Below, piece by piece: positions 12,507 to 23,699 of a DNA stretch of 64,000 nucleotides. The stretch spans positions 66,351,814-66,415,813 of the forward strand of contig CM063107.1 of the NCBI GenBank assembly GCA_031841125.1. The letters are read 5' to 3'. Source of the DNA: Acanthococcus lagerstroemiae. Its lineage: Eukaryota; Arthropoda; Insecta; Hemiptera; Eriococcidae. The notes beneath the pieces were generated by a model. That model worked only from the letters and a program-made list of their open reading frames with translations. It did no database searches and was not told the origin of the DNA. Every line of letters begins with the position of its first letter. Position 1 is the stretch's first letter. The position numbers and the translations under genes were made by a program.

Positions 12507-13748
12507 ACACAACATAGAAGTACCTAGGGTAACTTGGTATTGTGGCACCGCCTGAGAAGATACATGGACTTCACAATTTTTCGGAACATGAAATTTATAT
12601 AGGTTAAATGGCGAGTCGCAGAATTTGGTTGTACTTCACTTAGATTCATGAACGCAAATAGCCGATTCGGAGTGTGTGTGTGGAGGGGGGGACTGACAAG
12701 TTTAAAATAATATCTAAAGTTCTTTTGCTAGTATCATTTTTCAGTTTTTAGGGGATGCTAGAAGATTTTCAAGTGGGACTAAGCGCACTACTTGGACCTA
12801 TGCTTTGATTATTGATTTTCATTTCTTCTGTTTAACTTTGTAGGTCGCCCTAAGAATATCAGAAATAGTTAATAACTTTGCAATTATTTGTAATTATCAG
12901 CTTTTGTAATAGACAGTTGATAACACTACACAACAAACTGAGATTTTTTGGAAACCGCATGAAGGAAAATAGATGATTCTTAATGTATTTTTCACGCTGA
13001 ATTCAAATATGATATTAAAAATGCTGAGTTAGCTAATCAATTTTTACGTTTGCTGGGAAATTTAATAGTGTATTATGAGAAATTGTTCTATTTTATGTGG
13101 CGACACTGATGTTGTATTAAACTGATATTACCGATAAGCTTCGTCTACGACGGTACTGAATAAGAAGACTTCCGTTCCGTGTTGTTCTCTGTTCCTTTGT
13201 GTTCCGTAAGTATTATTCCAATTCAACAACGAGCGTTGTGATTATCATGAATATTCGGGCATTGAACACATATTCATCAAATTTATTGTCGGAACATATT
13301 TATCTAGTTCACTTACATTTCGTAAAAGAAACAATAAACTGTAATACCGGAATGAAAAGGCGTTATATTTTCACTGAAGAGATCGCCTTCCTCAAAATTG
13401 TTGTTCCATCACTTCATCGTTAATGATAAAATCTTAGAATCAGTTGAAACTGTTCAGATCGTTCCGATATCAAAACGTCAAAACACGTTCACACGCATCA
13501 CTGTGTTGGCGAGTTTGTTTTGTGATACATGCAGTGTGGCCACATTCACTAATATTTCTAACACGAGAGGGAAATTACGGGAAATAATTCAGAATGAATT
13601 TACGAGAAAAGGAGAGCTAATTAAGAAAAACAAAAAGCGGCATTGAATTCAGCGTGAAAAATACTTCTAGAATCGGCTACTCTCGTTCTTGCGGTTTTTT
13701 GGCTGTTGGGTAGTGTAATCAACATAATCACAATGAGATTTAGTGATA

Positions 13749-14014
13749 CCGTCTACTGGGGTAAAATCGGACACCGGTTGTAATATCGGCCACTTATGAC
13801 TTGTTTACTGATAACGATACTAGCGAGTCATGAGTAGCCGATATTACCACCGGTGTCTGATCGGTGCCGGGGGTGCGGTGTCATAGGGGCCACTTTGGCA
13901 TGCGTGCATCGCCATACGTCCCACCACACCATTACCCCAGTTTACTTTACTGATAAACGATCCAGAGCGCTCCTACAACAAATCACGAGTGTCCGATATT
14001 ACCCCAGTTGACGG
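13749..14014. mobile_element. Mariner-type MITE
   Basis: About 266 bp, flanked by TA dinucleotides (13747-13748 and 14015-14016). Terminal inverted repeats begin CCGTCTACTGGGGTAA on the left and CCGTCAACTGGGGTAA on the right, and both continue into ATCGGACAC. TA duplication and end structure fit Tc1/mariner-derived MITEs. It contains a nested short retroposon at about 13862-13930. Confidence 0.8.
13862..13930 (+). mobile_element. Short retroposon, 5'-truncated copy nested in a MITE
   Basis: About 69 bp matching the 3' part of the ~100-bp family best defined at 33567: GGTGCCGGGGGTGCGGTGTC, CATAGGGGCCACTTTGGC, ending CCACCACACC. The 5' third (GATGCCCGAAAGGGTAG) is missing. A short ATTACC on both sides may be its target duplication. 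Confidence 0.7.
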
Positions 14015-14245
14015 TATATCAGCAAATATTAAAATCAGTCCGATAAGCATAGTTTCTCGATAATCTATTCAATGAATTATCCGTAATCACAACTGATGCG
14101 ATGATCACTTTAGGAGTCTTGTTGGTGAGTGAATTCGTGAATGGAGATATCCTTTCGAAATGTCAACTGAATATGGGCTAAGTAATGCTGACAAGGACAT
14201 GCGAAGAAGTTCATTAGATTTTAGTAAATTTCATTTCAACTGTAC

Positions 14246-14457
14246 CTGAGCTGAGAGTAAAGACGGTGGGTTGATATAGGAACTTGTACTGAGACTAATA
14301 TAAGGAGTTGAAGAACCACTGTTGATACTTGGTTTCTGATCCGAGTCTGATACCGAGTCCATCGGCACCGCTGCAGAACCGGAGGAAATACCGCTCATGT
14401 GAGAATGCTGATGCGGATTACCGCCGTACAAACTAGGATGCGAATGTTCGGAGGTAA
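14246..14457 (-). CDS. Pax3/7: Pax3/7-class gene, tail exon
   Basis: Internal exon, 212 bp: 2 bases completing a Leu codon with the C left by the previous exon, then 70 codons. It encodes a Ser/His/Pro-rich stretch, including SEHSHPSLYGGNPHQHSHMS, then DSVSDSDQKPSINSGSS, ending PPSLLSAQ. The acceptor TTTGTTTGCAG ends at 14458. The donor GTACAG starts at 14245, after a complete CAG codon (phase 0). There is no recognised domain; position and composition fit the divergent C-terminal transactivation region of Pax3/7 proteins. The His-Pro and His-Ser clusters recall the His-rich tail of Paired, but this resemblance is weak. Confidence 0.9.
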
Positions 14458-14560
14458 CTGCAAACAAAATGCAGTATTAAAATTGCATGTAGGTACTGTG
14501 CATTGCCAAGCTCGAGGACTCAAAATCAATACCGCCGTGAAACGAAAAATTGAAACGTAC

Positions 14561-14792
14561 GATGTGGTGACGTTGCATAAGTAGCTTCTGGTAGAGATTG
14601 TGACGGTAATACATAAGTATTCGGTGAACTGCTGGCTGCTCCACTAGGTGTGACTACTGCAGCACTGCCAACACTGCCCGTGTGGTAGCTCATGGACATC
14701 GATGACAAGCCAATGGGACTGTAATTGCCTGATCCATTCGAATTACTCGCTATCTGCTTTCTCATTCTGGCTCGTCTATTGCTGAACCATAC
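14561..14792 (-). CDS. Pax3/7: Pax3/7-class gene, homeodomain recognition helix and first tail segment
   Basis: Internal exon, 232 bp. It opens in phase 0 with homeodomain residues 47-60, VWFSNRRARMRKQI. This completes the recognition helix with Ser at position 50, the hallmark of Pax-type homeodomains. Residue 56 is Met, where family members usually have Leu or Trp. The rest is a low-complexity Ser/Gly/Asn/Pro tail (ASNSNGSGNYSPIGLSSMSM and onward) likely to be disordered or transactivating. The acceptor is CTTCGCAG, with the exon starting at 14792. The donor GTACGT starts at 14560 and leaves one base (C) of a split codon. The next intron is only 103 bp. Confidence 0.96.
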
Positions 14793-14989
14793 CTGCGAAG
14801 GAATCAGAGATTACAGTGTTAGTGCTGTGTGAGGTCGCCAGTCACTGGGTACATGACATGTGCATGCAAATTGTACATTAGTTGTATTTATTTGGTAGCT
14901 GAAAGAATAAGGAAATTTAGAGGGAAAACGCCGGATCAGGTGCAATGGCATAGCCGGGGGGGGGGGGGAGCTTAGTATATCGGTCAAAC

Positions 14990-15311
14990 ATTTAACCCAT
15001 AATTATTAATTTTGTCGAGTCCTGGAACTTTGTTGTTTTTTATTTTCTTCAAGGTTTACTCTAACTCACTATTCAATATTTCTGGAATTTCTTCTGTATT
15101 TATCTCCCCTTTTTCTCTTTTCTCTACCCCTTTTGATTTTTCGCACAGTTTTTGGTAATATGCTGTTGCTATTTCCACTATTTTTTCCCTATCGTATATT
15201 TCGCTGTTCCTCATTTTTAACACCAGGTTTCTTCTTTTACTTATTTGTTTCCATGTTGGCTCTTTTTCATTGATCCGATGACTCAGGATCTCTTTCAACC
15301 TTTGTGATATC
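14990..15311 (-). pseudogene. LINE C, downstream part (pre-RT region)
   Basis: Frames translate to REKIVEIATAYYQKLCEKSK, INTEEIPEILNSE and then KNNKVPGLDKI. This is the conserved stretch before the first RT blocks in R1/RTE-like LINEs (IxxINKLKNNKAPGxDxI pattern). It continues the endonuclease half at 17171-18240; LINE B separates the two. It ends in a poly-C/hAT-like end near 14970. Confidence 0.75.
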
Positions 15312-16216
15312 GAATGTGTTTTTTTTTTTGTTTGTTTATTGACGAGCCACTAGCTGCGCCAAGTGCTAAACGGCTCGGCTGGTGGAGATGGTTAAATTAA
15401 TGGAACAAGGTCTGTATCGTGGAGAAGGAGATGAGTTTATCTATTGTCATTGGGTTGTTTTGGAGAATGCTATTCGTTGTTGGTGGTAGTTGATGTTTTT
15501 GGTGATGAGATTCAAGTGAAGAGCAGTGAAGTATATGTTCGACAGTGAGTTCATTTGAGGAGCATTTAGGGCATTGTGGGGGGAGGGGAAATGTATGGAT
15601 TGAGAAGGTGCGGGTGAGTGAGGCGAGTATGTCCAATTTTCAGTCGTGCTATTACTATTTCTTCGCGTCGTGATTTCCGGTTGGAGGTGATCCAAAGTTT
15701 CGGTTTCTCTTTTATTGCACAGAGTTTGTTGTTGGATTCTTTATACCAAGATTGGTGCCAAGAGGAAAGGATTTTTGATCGGTAGGTGATTGTAAGGTTT
15801 TCGGATGTTTTAATTGTTGATTTTTCTACTTTAGGGCGGGATATTGCTGTTCGAGCGGTTTCGTCGACTATGTCACCTTGTGCAATGCCGATATGGCCTG
15901 GGATCCAGAAGAATACTACCTGTTTTCCTAATGTGTTAAGTACGTGGATTATGAGTTGTATGCGTTGTACTAATGGATGTTTAGAGAACATTGTGCTAAT
16001 TGATTGGAGGGCCGATAGTGAGTCGGTGGCAATAATTGCTTTATAGGTTATATCAGGCAAATTTTGAATGCAGTAGAAAATTGCAGCGAGTTCGCCGATG
16101 TGAATAGATGCTGAATTATGTAGTCTGTAAGCTTAGATTTTTGACCCGAGGGAATATAAACAACCTGTGCGAGATTTTTTTTTTTGGAACTGTCTGTGTA
16201 GCATAATAGGTACTCG

Positions 16217-16323
16217 CCCCCCAGTCACTGATGCGATGCCCGAAAGGGTAGTTTCCGGTGCCGGGGGTGCGGTGTCATAGGGGCCACTTTGGCATGCGTG
16301 CATCTCCATACGTCTCATCACAC
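16217..16323 (+). mobile_element. Short retroposon inserted in LINE B
   Basis: About 107 bp, flanked by an exact 15-bp direct repeat CATAATAGGTACTCG (16202-16216 and 16324-16338). The body reads TCACTGATGCGATGCCCGAA, GGTGCGGTGTCATAGGGG, GGCATGCGTGCATC, ending CATCACAC. The long duplication indicates target-primed integration of a retroposon. It disrupts the region between thumb and RNase H of LINE B. Confidence 0.88.
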
Positions 16324-16826
16324 CATAATAGGTACTCGGAGTATTGTTCGAGGAGTAGTGGGGGGGATGTTGATCTTTTGGGATGTAAAGATAGTTCCAG
16401 ATAGTTGCTGGTATGGGTTTCCACGGTGGTGGGTCTGTGTATATGAGTAGTAGGGGTGAGAGAGATAAGCGAGTGTTTGTGGTTTGTTCTATGATTGATC
16501 GAATGTTGGGGGAATTTGATGGAGGTGGATCATTGACCACATCTTTGGGAAGTGGTGAGTTGGGATTTTGGGATATTTTGAGCAAGTATTTGGAGTAGAG
16601 GATCATTCTGCGGTAGCGTAGGGGAGGTTCGGCCATTTCCGCACAAAGACTGATGGATGGACTAGTGCGGAAGGCTCCTGATACTATTCGAAGGGCCGAG
16701 TTTTGGATTGTGTCGAGCATTTTGAGGGTTTTTGGCGGGGCGGTAAAGGCTGAGAAGTGTTTGTCGGTTGCAGCTCGTGTGAGGGTTTGCTAGATATTTT
16801 AGAATGTTCATGCTGCGAAAGCATTT

Positions 16827-16903
16827 GAGGAGTTATCGGTCAAAAGGGCCCCTGACGAATAGGATTCCTATTTGTCAGGGGCCCTTTTGACAGATAACTC
16901 CCC
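16827..16903. mobile_element. 77-bp foldback element, copy 2
   Basis: Near-perfect inverted repeat with 37-bp arms around ATT, flanked by ATTT at 16823-16826 and 16904-16907. The outer 23 bp match copy 1 at 7059 except for one or two bases. The inner 14-bp arm (CCCTGACGAATAGG) is different but still pairs with its partner. It is inserted in the RT end of LINE B; without it the LINE reading continues on both sides. Confidence 0.85.
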
Positions 16904-17170
16904 ATTTACGTTTTATATGAGTGTTCCAGTTTAGTGATTGGTCGAAAAGCAATCCTAAAAATTTGATAGTGGTGGCTTGTGAGATGGCATTTCCGTACAG
17001 TTTTAGTGGGGTGAAGGGGAGGGAGATTGTTTTTGGTTTTGGAATCTAATGAATACAGTTTTCCGAAGTGAGAACTGGAATCCGTGGGTCGTAGCCCATT
17101 CCTGTAATTTAATGAGAGTATCTTGTAGTATACGGTGGGCGCGGTTTGGAATGCGAGAGGAGGCTATTTG

Positions 17171-18240
17171 CTGTTGGTTTCTTTCTTCTATTAGTTTTTT
17201 CGTTTCGTCTGTCAGTTTATCATCAAATTCCTTTCCATTTTGTGATCCCATATTCTTTGATACCTTGTCTAATTTATTGTCATTTCTATGATGTTATAAA
17301 GCTGTTGAACTGAGTTTATATTTTTAGATCGTGTTTCTATTCTTTCTCTAGTATTTTTAAGTGCTTTTAAGGTATATTCCAGTATATTGGTTGTTTTTCT
17401 TCTTTTTTCCCCCGAAATTTACTGTATCTTATCCTTCTCTTCTACTTTATTCTTGCCCTTGATATTGTGTGATCAGATAGGAAGCCAAACCTAGACAGCG
17501 TGGAGAGATCTTGTACTATACTCATGTCGTTTACTAGTGTGTGATCTATTTCAATTTTTGACCTCTGATCTGGAGATACGTGAGTTTTCGTTTCTGTTTT
17601 TTCTTGAAGAACGAGTTTGCTATACTAATGTTATTTGAGACCGCGAATTCTATTAATATATCCCCATTCCTGTTTCTTACCCCTATTCCATAGTCTTCTA
17701 TATTACTAATCCCTTTTTTGTTATTACTCGACTTTTCATTCCAGTCTACCATAATTATCATTAGTATTCACTCTAAACTCTCCTAGCTCGGCGCAGAATT
17801 TTTCCTTCACTATTTCAGAGTCTGCTTTCTTTATCGAAACGTAAGTCTGCACCACTAGTAGGTTGACTTTTCTTTGTGGAAGGGTGAGGTATCATATTCG
17901 TTCTGACGTGCACTTTATTTCTTTGATTTTTCCCATTATTTTTCCTCTTATATAAATTTCCACTCCCCCATATCCTTTGGTTTCTCCAAAATGATGCATG
18001 TAATTCCCATTCTTCCTTCCTCCCCATCCTCTTATTTCCGCTAGTTCTATTATATCCCATTTGATTTTTCCTGGTTCCCTTTCGGATTCAAATATCCTTT
18101 CTTCGTTTGCCATCCCCCTTAATTATAGTAAAATATTCCTAACTTATTCCAGTTTCTTTTGCTTGTTGAGGCCGTGTAGGTATTGCAACCGTTCTACCCC
18201 CTGGTGGATGCCTCCCATCTTGGGGGAATTTTGTTTCACT
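17171..18240 (-). pseudogene. LINE C, endonuclease half
   Basis: Minus-strand fragments show an apurinic-like endonuclease domain: KIKWDIIELAEIRGWG (cognate of IKWDIIGLSEVRR), IRGKIMGKIKEIK, then WNEKSSNNKKG, DYGIGVRNRNGD and FAVSNNISIANSFFKKKQKR (GDWNA and FKKxxxRKxTW blocks). The probable start MANEERIFESE is at 18113, with a 5' UTR beyond it. Frames are broken. It joins the piece at 14990-15311 once LINE B is removed. Confidence 0.85.
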
Positions 18241-20814
18241 TAATTTTTAATTCATTTTCCTATTCAAGGAATGTTTAAAGAGCATTCTAGCAATATTTAA
18301 AATTTCAGAATTCTAATTTTCGAATCTGATATTTAAGAAAATATTAAAACAGAACATAGATCTTATAGGTCTCGTCTTCCGGTGCTAAACTGTCTTTTGT
18401 TCAAGTCTCTATCATTTTGCGCCAGAACGCAACATTCGTTTGAAGACTAGCAGCCACAAGTGAGCATCTTTGCCCTACCTGATCATCTTCACCCCCATTG
18501 ACGGTATCTTCTGTATTTGAATAGGCTTGTAGAACTTCCATGTTGATTATACAAACAAATTACTGTCTCGGACTATGAGGCCACTTTGCGATGGCAGACT
18601 ACGGGGCATTTGTCCGGCTACCCAGCGGGTTGTCCCACCACTGGTCACGGCTAAGAGTGCTGCAAGGACACTGAAATGGCAAAGCTAACTCGGCTTCTTT
18701 CGAATACACGAATATTCAAACTACAGATTCATTTCGGATTGTATATCCAAGTACAGCTGAGAGACCTATTGCTTGGGCTCGAAATACGAACGCCAAATCC
18801 GAGGTTACGAAAGTACAATTACCTTGACAATACTCTTCTATGTAGATCATTAATCGATCTCCAAATATTCCGATAGGCGAACGCATTGTAAAAGAACTGA
18901 CTTCCAAGTTACACTCTGTCTTTTGTCTGCTAACGAGTCGATGTGTTATTAATTGTCTCGACGATGTTAATTCAGTAGCAGCAGGTGTCTCGAGGGTGTT
19001 TTAAAGATATAGACTACACATTTGTCACCGAAAGGGAAAAAAGTCATTATGAAAGTAAGAGTGAATAAACCATTAATTCGATTTTGTGTGAATGCATTTT
19101 TCGGTTTAACAAATGCGGATGTTAACCTTTTCCTGTTTTGAACCATTATTTGGCATGAACTTCCTACTGGTAGCCAACGTGGTAGGGCTGGGTTTCAGAT
19201 CCTCGATTTCATCTAAACTGGTACATGGGAATCGCAGACGAGAAGAAAAGCGCTGTTGTTTCCTTCGACGGAAGGTCGTTTTTGTCGGACAGTGCCTATT
19301 TAATAAACATTCAAGGATTTTGTTATTTCACGCGTTTTAGGATAAATTGTTATTAAGTAGAAACAAAGATTACAAATATCGGTGTCGCCTGCGTTAAGTG
19401 GGGAGAAACAGGCGCTGAATGTTTTAATTTTTCATTTGAATTCTGGATTCACAAGTGGTTACCAATAATCGGGAGTAACATTGATAACTATGTTTTTCGA
19501 CTACCACACACTCTAGTGGCTGAATTAATGAAGTTGTAGCGCTCGTTTCAACCTTGTTGAAAAGGGGAGTGTTCAATCTATATTCTCCATTTAGTATCAG
19601 CGATGTTTACCGTGTTGTCATAATTCGAGGGAGAATAATTTAAAATAGCAAGTTTTCTAAACTAAAAATGTTGCTTAAAAGTCAGCAATGCCGGTTAAAA
19701 ATGATGTTTTTTCATGTTAATGTTGTTATAGGCTGTAGAGGTATATGTAGGAGTAAGATCAGATGGTTGTGTGAAAAAAATGTTAATTCTTTGAAGTTGT
19801 AGGATTCGAGGATTTCAAAAACGAAGTAACATTGAACGCGCGCAGTTATGAATTCACCACTTATTTTCTAGATGCAACGAATGTGGCAACACTGTCGAGG
19901 GGAGCGTCCGTGTCAGTGTTGCCAGATGATAAGTTGAAGAAAGTACCAACAAGAAATTCTGCGAGATTGTACCAGATTTCAAATGAAATGTTCCAAATAA
20001 AATGTCTCGAAATGTAGAAGAAGTTTTTTGGTCAAAATATTTAAAAAGTACGAAAATCTGCTGAATTTATATTAAAGTGTACCAAAGCCCACCAAGGATA
20101 CTGAAAATGGGGTAAAACGTACCAGAATTATTGAAATCACCAGACATTGTACTAGAAGAGATGAAATTTATTGGATCTGGTACAAAGGTACTAAATCTGG
20201 CAAAACTGCTCCTCGATATTGAGCGATGGACTCATATAGATTGTAATGGGGCTGATTAAAAATATGTACCGATACATCTGTTTTCCATGTGGGTGATTAT
20301 ATCTTCTTCTTTTTTCTAAATTTCTGTATTATGTACTACCTACTATATAATTTTTTACGCATAGAATGTTTACTTATACCCTATCCCCACGTATTATCTG
20401 CGAATTTTGCCGTTCAGTTGCATGTATTTTCAGCACTATCAATGTTACCCCGTTTTCGATGATTTGTACATTGAATTTTCCAAAAATTCCATCTCCTTAT
20501 CCTTACATGTTTAGACAACCACACCAGGCTAAAATTATTCTCTTTTGTGTGAGGTGGCATTGTATGCGCCGAATACTCAACGACTATGTAGTCCATTGCA
20601 CTTTTCCTCAAGTTGCTGTTAAAGATCAGCTTAGTAGCTTCACTTTTACTGCTAAAGTGAGAATTCTACTAACTTCTATCCTTTTGACTTCGTTGAATAC
20701 TGCATACTCCAGTCCTACTGTTTCGCGCCTTGTCCCGGCTATTGCTGGGCCCTGGCTTTCTTCCTCTTCTCCACAGTGCCTACAAGAGCTCCTTTATACC
20801 ACATGTGCTTTCGC

Positions 20815-21073
20815 CAGGGGCGGATCTAGAAATTTTCCAAGGCGGGTGTTTTGAAAATAAAACTTGTTTTTTGTATTTTCATTTTGCTTTCATTTTATTT
20901 TCGGTAGTCGTCATGTCTCAGTTGATTTTTGATATTTTTTGAAGTCCACACAGGATTACAGCACTGCAGGTGTATACGTTCACTACATTTTTATATAATG
21001 TGCTTTCGCAATTTTTTTCCCCCTCTTCGGCCCGATGGGGGTATCCGACCCCCCCCCCCCAGATCCGCCACTG
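20815..21073. mobile_element. hAT-like MITE (CAGGGGCGGATCTAG)
   Basis: Ends CAGGGGCGGATCTAG and AGATCCGCCACTG are inverted repeats of hAT type, with a poly-C tract just inside the right end. Flanking octamers (GCTTTCGC, TTTGTGGC) agree in only four of eight positions, so the duplication has decayed or the boundary is slightly off. Confidence 0.65.
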
Positions 21074-22673
21074 TTTGTGGCTCCATGTCCAATTATAGTA
21101 GTCCGACGAGCCTAGCATGTTTCTCAAATTATTCAGAATTACATGTATTTTCAGGAAAAAATTATTTCTCATATTCAAAATTGCTAGGTGGAAAAGAGAA
21201 AAAATCTGCCTAAATTCTCTTTTTCTATCAGTGTTACCCCCGATTATTGGTATTGGTGTCTCAATGTTTCGCTCTGACTCCGAGGTCAACTGATTCAATC
21301 GAGTTACATATTGACTAGTCCTTTTCCTTATTCTTGGGAGCCCCGTAATTCAATGTTAACGTTATTTCTTGAGGAAATGAGCACCAGCTCTACGTGATGA
21401 AAATCGAGGATAAATTTGATGACCAAATTGATTTTGTGACTACCTATGTCGTTCAAAGTGGCTCGAGATTAGGACTCGAATCTACGATTTTGCAAAGTCT
21501 TTTTATTAAAACGTCGACAAATGGATTAGTTACAAAATGAATTCGAACAGAAATAGTCCACCTCTATTTGGGGCAAATTAGAACGGAGGGGGGGGGGGTT
21601 ATCTGAGAAAACAAAGCAACCAGCGGAGCTTTGGTGAAAATAATCGAAGGTGGTGCCCGAACAAACGCACGGAAAATCCGTACCCCTTCTGCTTATTCTT
21701 AGGGATGCCTGTCTCGTTTCAAAAAGGCAAAAAATATATACATCTGTACATATCAACTCCGTGATTTGAGGGTCCCTAGCCTTATTCCCCATATCAGTTT
21801 GACCTCGAATTGGAAGTCGTAGTAGTGGAGGGGGAGGGGGTGAAAGTGTAAAATGGAGTTTTTGGAGTTATAAAATTTAATTTTAGCATTATGTACTTTA
21901 ACGCAGTTTTAAAAAGTTGGACAGGCGGGAAGACAGTGTAGAAGAACTATTTAACTAGACAGCCCGTCTCCAAGGCGCCACTCCACGCTTCCTCATCCCG
22001 GCTAACGAAAAAAGCAAAAAAATCGCCAACGTCCATTGGGCTTGATTAACACAGTTTAACTTCTTTTTTTGCGGGTGAGGGCGAAGGGCATATGTCAGAA
22101 TCATGCGACCTTTTTTTTCACACAAGAGACTCTCAGCAAAATCATATGATTATTTGATTACTTCTGGATTGTCTAGGCTAATTTTTCTCTTAGAGCCCCT
22201 GGCAGAAATGTTTTTTTTTTTTTTTGCACGTGAGGATTCCAAAATGATTCGTCTGCCGTCTGAACTTTCTTCTATAGAAGTTCCGACCAAAATCATGTGA
22301 TTTATTTATTTTCGCACACAAGGGGAGGTCAAAGAACCGGAGCTGAAATCTGAGCCCCAGTAAAGTTCCGTTCCAGCAACACATTTTTTCCTGACTTTGG
22401 ATCCCTGGAAAATGGTTGGCTCCGGCTCCCTTGTAAATGGTCATCTTACACGTAGTTAAGAATTATACCAGCAGACCCCCGTTTTAAAGAGAAACAACTC
22501 AGCTAGAGCACCATCTTTATCTTTACTTTTTCCGTAGAAGAGCGAATTTGTCGCGGGCGATGGTCAAAGCTGCCCGCGACAAAGATCGAGTTTGCACGGC
22601 GAATGAAAAGATGAAAATGGCGGTTCAGTATACTCGGGTTTATAGTGCTGCAATTCAGCTTGAAATAAGTCAC

Positions 22674-22873
22674 CTGAATCCTGGCTTCGGTGAGTTTAGT
22701 CCTCTGCGCCAGCTCTTCTCTGGTGTAGATATCAGGGTACTGTGTCCTCTCGAACGCTTTCTCCAGTTCGTCCAACTGCTGAGCGGTGAAAGTTGTTCTG
22801 CTTCGTCTTTGCTTTCGTTTCAGCGGTATCCCTGGCTCAGACTCGCAGTCCGACCCGTCCGATATTTTGCTAC
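22674..22873 (-). CDS. Pax3/7: Pax3/7-class gene, linker and homeodomain residues 1-46
   Basis: Internal exon, 200 bp: 2 bases completing a Gly codon, then 66 codons. It begins with an acidic linker ([20 protein letters not shown]) typical of the segment before the homeodomain in Pax3/7 proteins. Homeodomain residues 1-46 follow, including [32 protein letters not shown] and LTEARIQ. The acceptor is CTTTTTCAG ending at 22874; the donor GTGACT starts at 22673, after Gln46. An intron between homeodomain residues 46 and 47 is a known position in paired-class genes. Reading past the donor gives unrelated residues, which supports the splice. The helix 1-2 sequence, QLDELE with [17 protein letters not shown], is closest by memory to Drosophila Paired. 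No octapeptide lies between the paired-domain exon and this one if they are joined directly. Confidence 0.97.
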
Positions 22874-23699
22874 CTGAAAAAGTAATTAAATAGTCTAGCT
22901 TACTTATTTCAAAATCGCCAAGGCAAGCCGGCCGATACGCCGAAACACCCTTTATTTTCGGAGGGAGAAACACACGTGGAAATGAAATAAAATTCAACGA
23001 TCATTATCCGCTTGATTTAAAGATAGCTATATATGTAACAAATGAATTCTCCTTTATTTTATTTTTAAATCTCACGCTCAAAATTCACTTTCCTTTTCAA
23101 AATCAATAATGGTTTTTTTCGACTTCTTTTCTTAGGTATAATTCGTTTGAAAGACTGCTGCTGCCTGTGATTGTGTAATAGCTCGGTTGGATATTTCGAC
23201 GTTTTTCGGTGTATTAGATGGTCTTCAGAATTCTGTACATGCAACCGGCCTCGTGGACATATTTGTAAAACATTAGAAACAGGTTGAGGGGGGTCGTCAC
23301 ACCAGATACACTTATTTTATTCATTGTCACAAGCGGATCCGGGTATCGTGATTTAAATTATTGCTATATTCGCTTCACTTTTCGCAGCATCCGCGCGATT
23401 CGGCCAGCAATTCTAGGCCAATGTGTGACCTTTTATCTTGCTTTCGTGCGAAGACGGCGTTTTAGGTGTCTATAGTATGCCCCTGCATAAGGCCAGGCGC
23501 TAAGAAAAGGAGTATCAGGCTTCGTGTAAATAAGTTTGCAGATATGTAGTGGGTTCAGGAACTACCATAGTATGCGACCTCGTGGAGTCTCGTGAAAAGA
23601 GGTGATGATGACACCAGCTAGAAAGTTGTTCTTAAGTATGAAACCCGAAAAGAACAAGCAATAAATTTCATTGAAAAATACTTATATCTGAGTTCTCCC

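Larger units (their letters stand above)
8448..14245 (-). other. 5.8-kb intron of the Pax3/7-class gene
   Basis: Donor GTACAG at 14245, acceptor ending TTACAG at 8448. It holds a hAT-like MITE at 8851, another at 10234, the 262-bp tandem array at 11055-12106, an AATAT microsatellite at about 12480-12506, and the mariner-type MITE at 13749. Between these (9200-10200, 12110-13740) I see no further structure. A pair of overlapping plus-strand open frames at 13199-13646 has no recognisable domain. Confidence 0.85.
15312..17170 (-). pseudogene. LINE B, 5'-truncated, with RNase H and zinc knuckle
   Basis: The minus strand encodes, in broken frames, the end of an RT (LQEWATTHGFQFSLRKT). The thumb region follows (LDTIQNSALRIVSGAFRTSP, LRYRRMILYSKYL), then an RNase H domain with TDSLSALQSI and FFWIPGHIGI (16060-15566). 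The 3' end has a CCHC-like knuckle (CPKCSSNELTVEHILHC) near 15580, then a 3' UTR and an A-rich tail at 15345-15315. RNase H plus the terminal knuckle places it in the I/jockey-like group. It lies inside LINE C and is interrupted by a short retroposon (16217) and a foldback element (16827), plus frameshifts. Confidence 0.88.
14793..22673 (-). other. 7.9-kb intron splitting the homeodomain
   Basis: Donor GTGACT at 22673, acceptor ending TTCGCAG at 14793. The left part (about 14990-18240) is a nested LINE stack. The right part (18300-22670) has one hAT-like element at 20815 and is otherwise without recognisable features. A lone hAT-like end (CAATGGCATAGCC plus poly-G) sits at 14943. The 162-codon plus-strand open frame at 20366-20854 has no domain I recognise and overlaps the hAT element end, so I do not call it a gene. 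Confidence 0.85.

Noticed and set aside
13199..13646. Two plus-strand open frames of 74 and 82 codons in the 5.8-kb intron
   Set aside because: No domain recognised, and no support for an independent gene on the opposite strand.
14943..14975. Lone hAT-like end CAATGGCATAGCC plus poly-G
   Set aside because: No partner end within reach; may be a fragment, so not called as an element.
20366..20854. 162-codon plus-strand open frame
   Set aside because: No recognised domain or convincing splice context, and its end runs into a hAT-like element. Length alone is not enough in 64 kb.
22503..22673. Read-through of the homeodomain frame past residue 46
   Set aside because: After Gln46 the sequence loses homeodomain character at a GT donor, and the true continuation VWFSNRRAR is at 14792.
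22548..22877. 109-codon plus-strand open frame across the homeodomain exon
   Set aside because: Antisense shadow of the homeodomain coding sequence.
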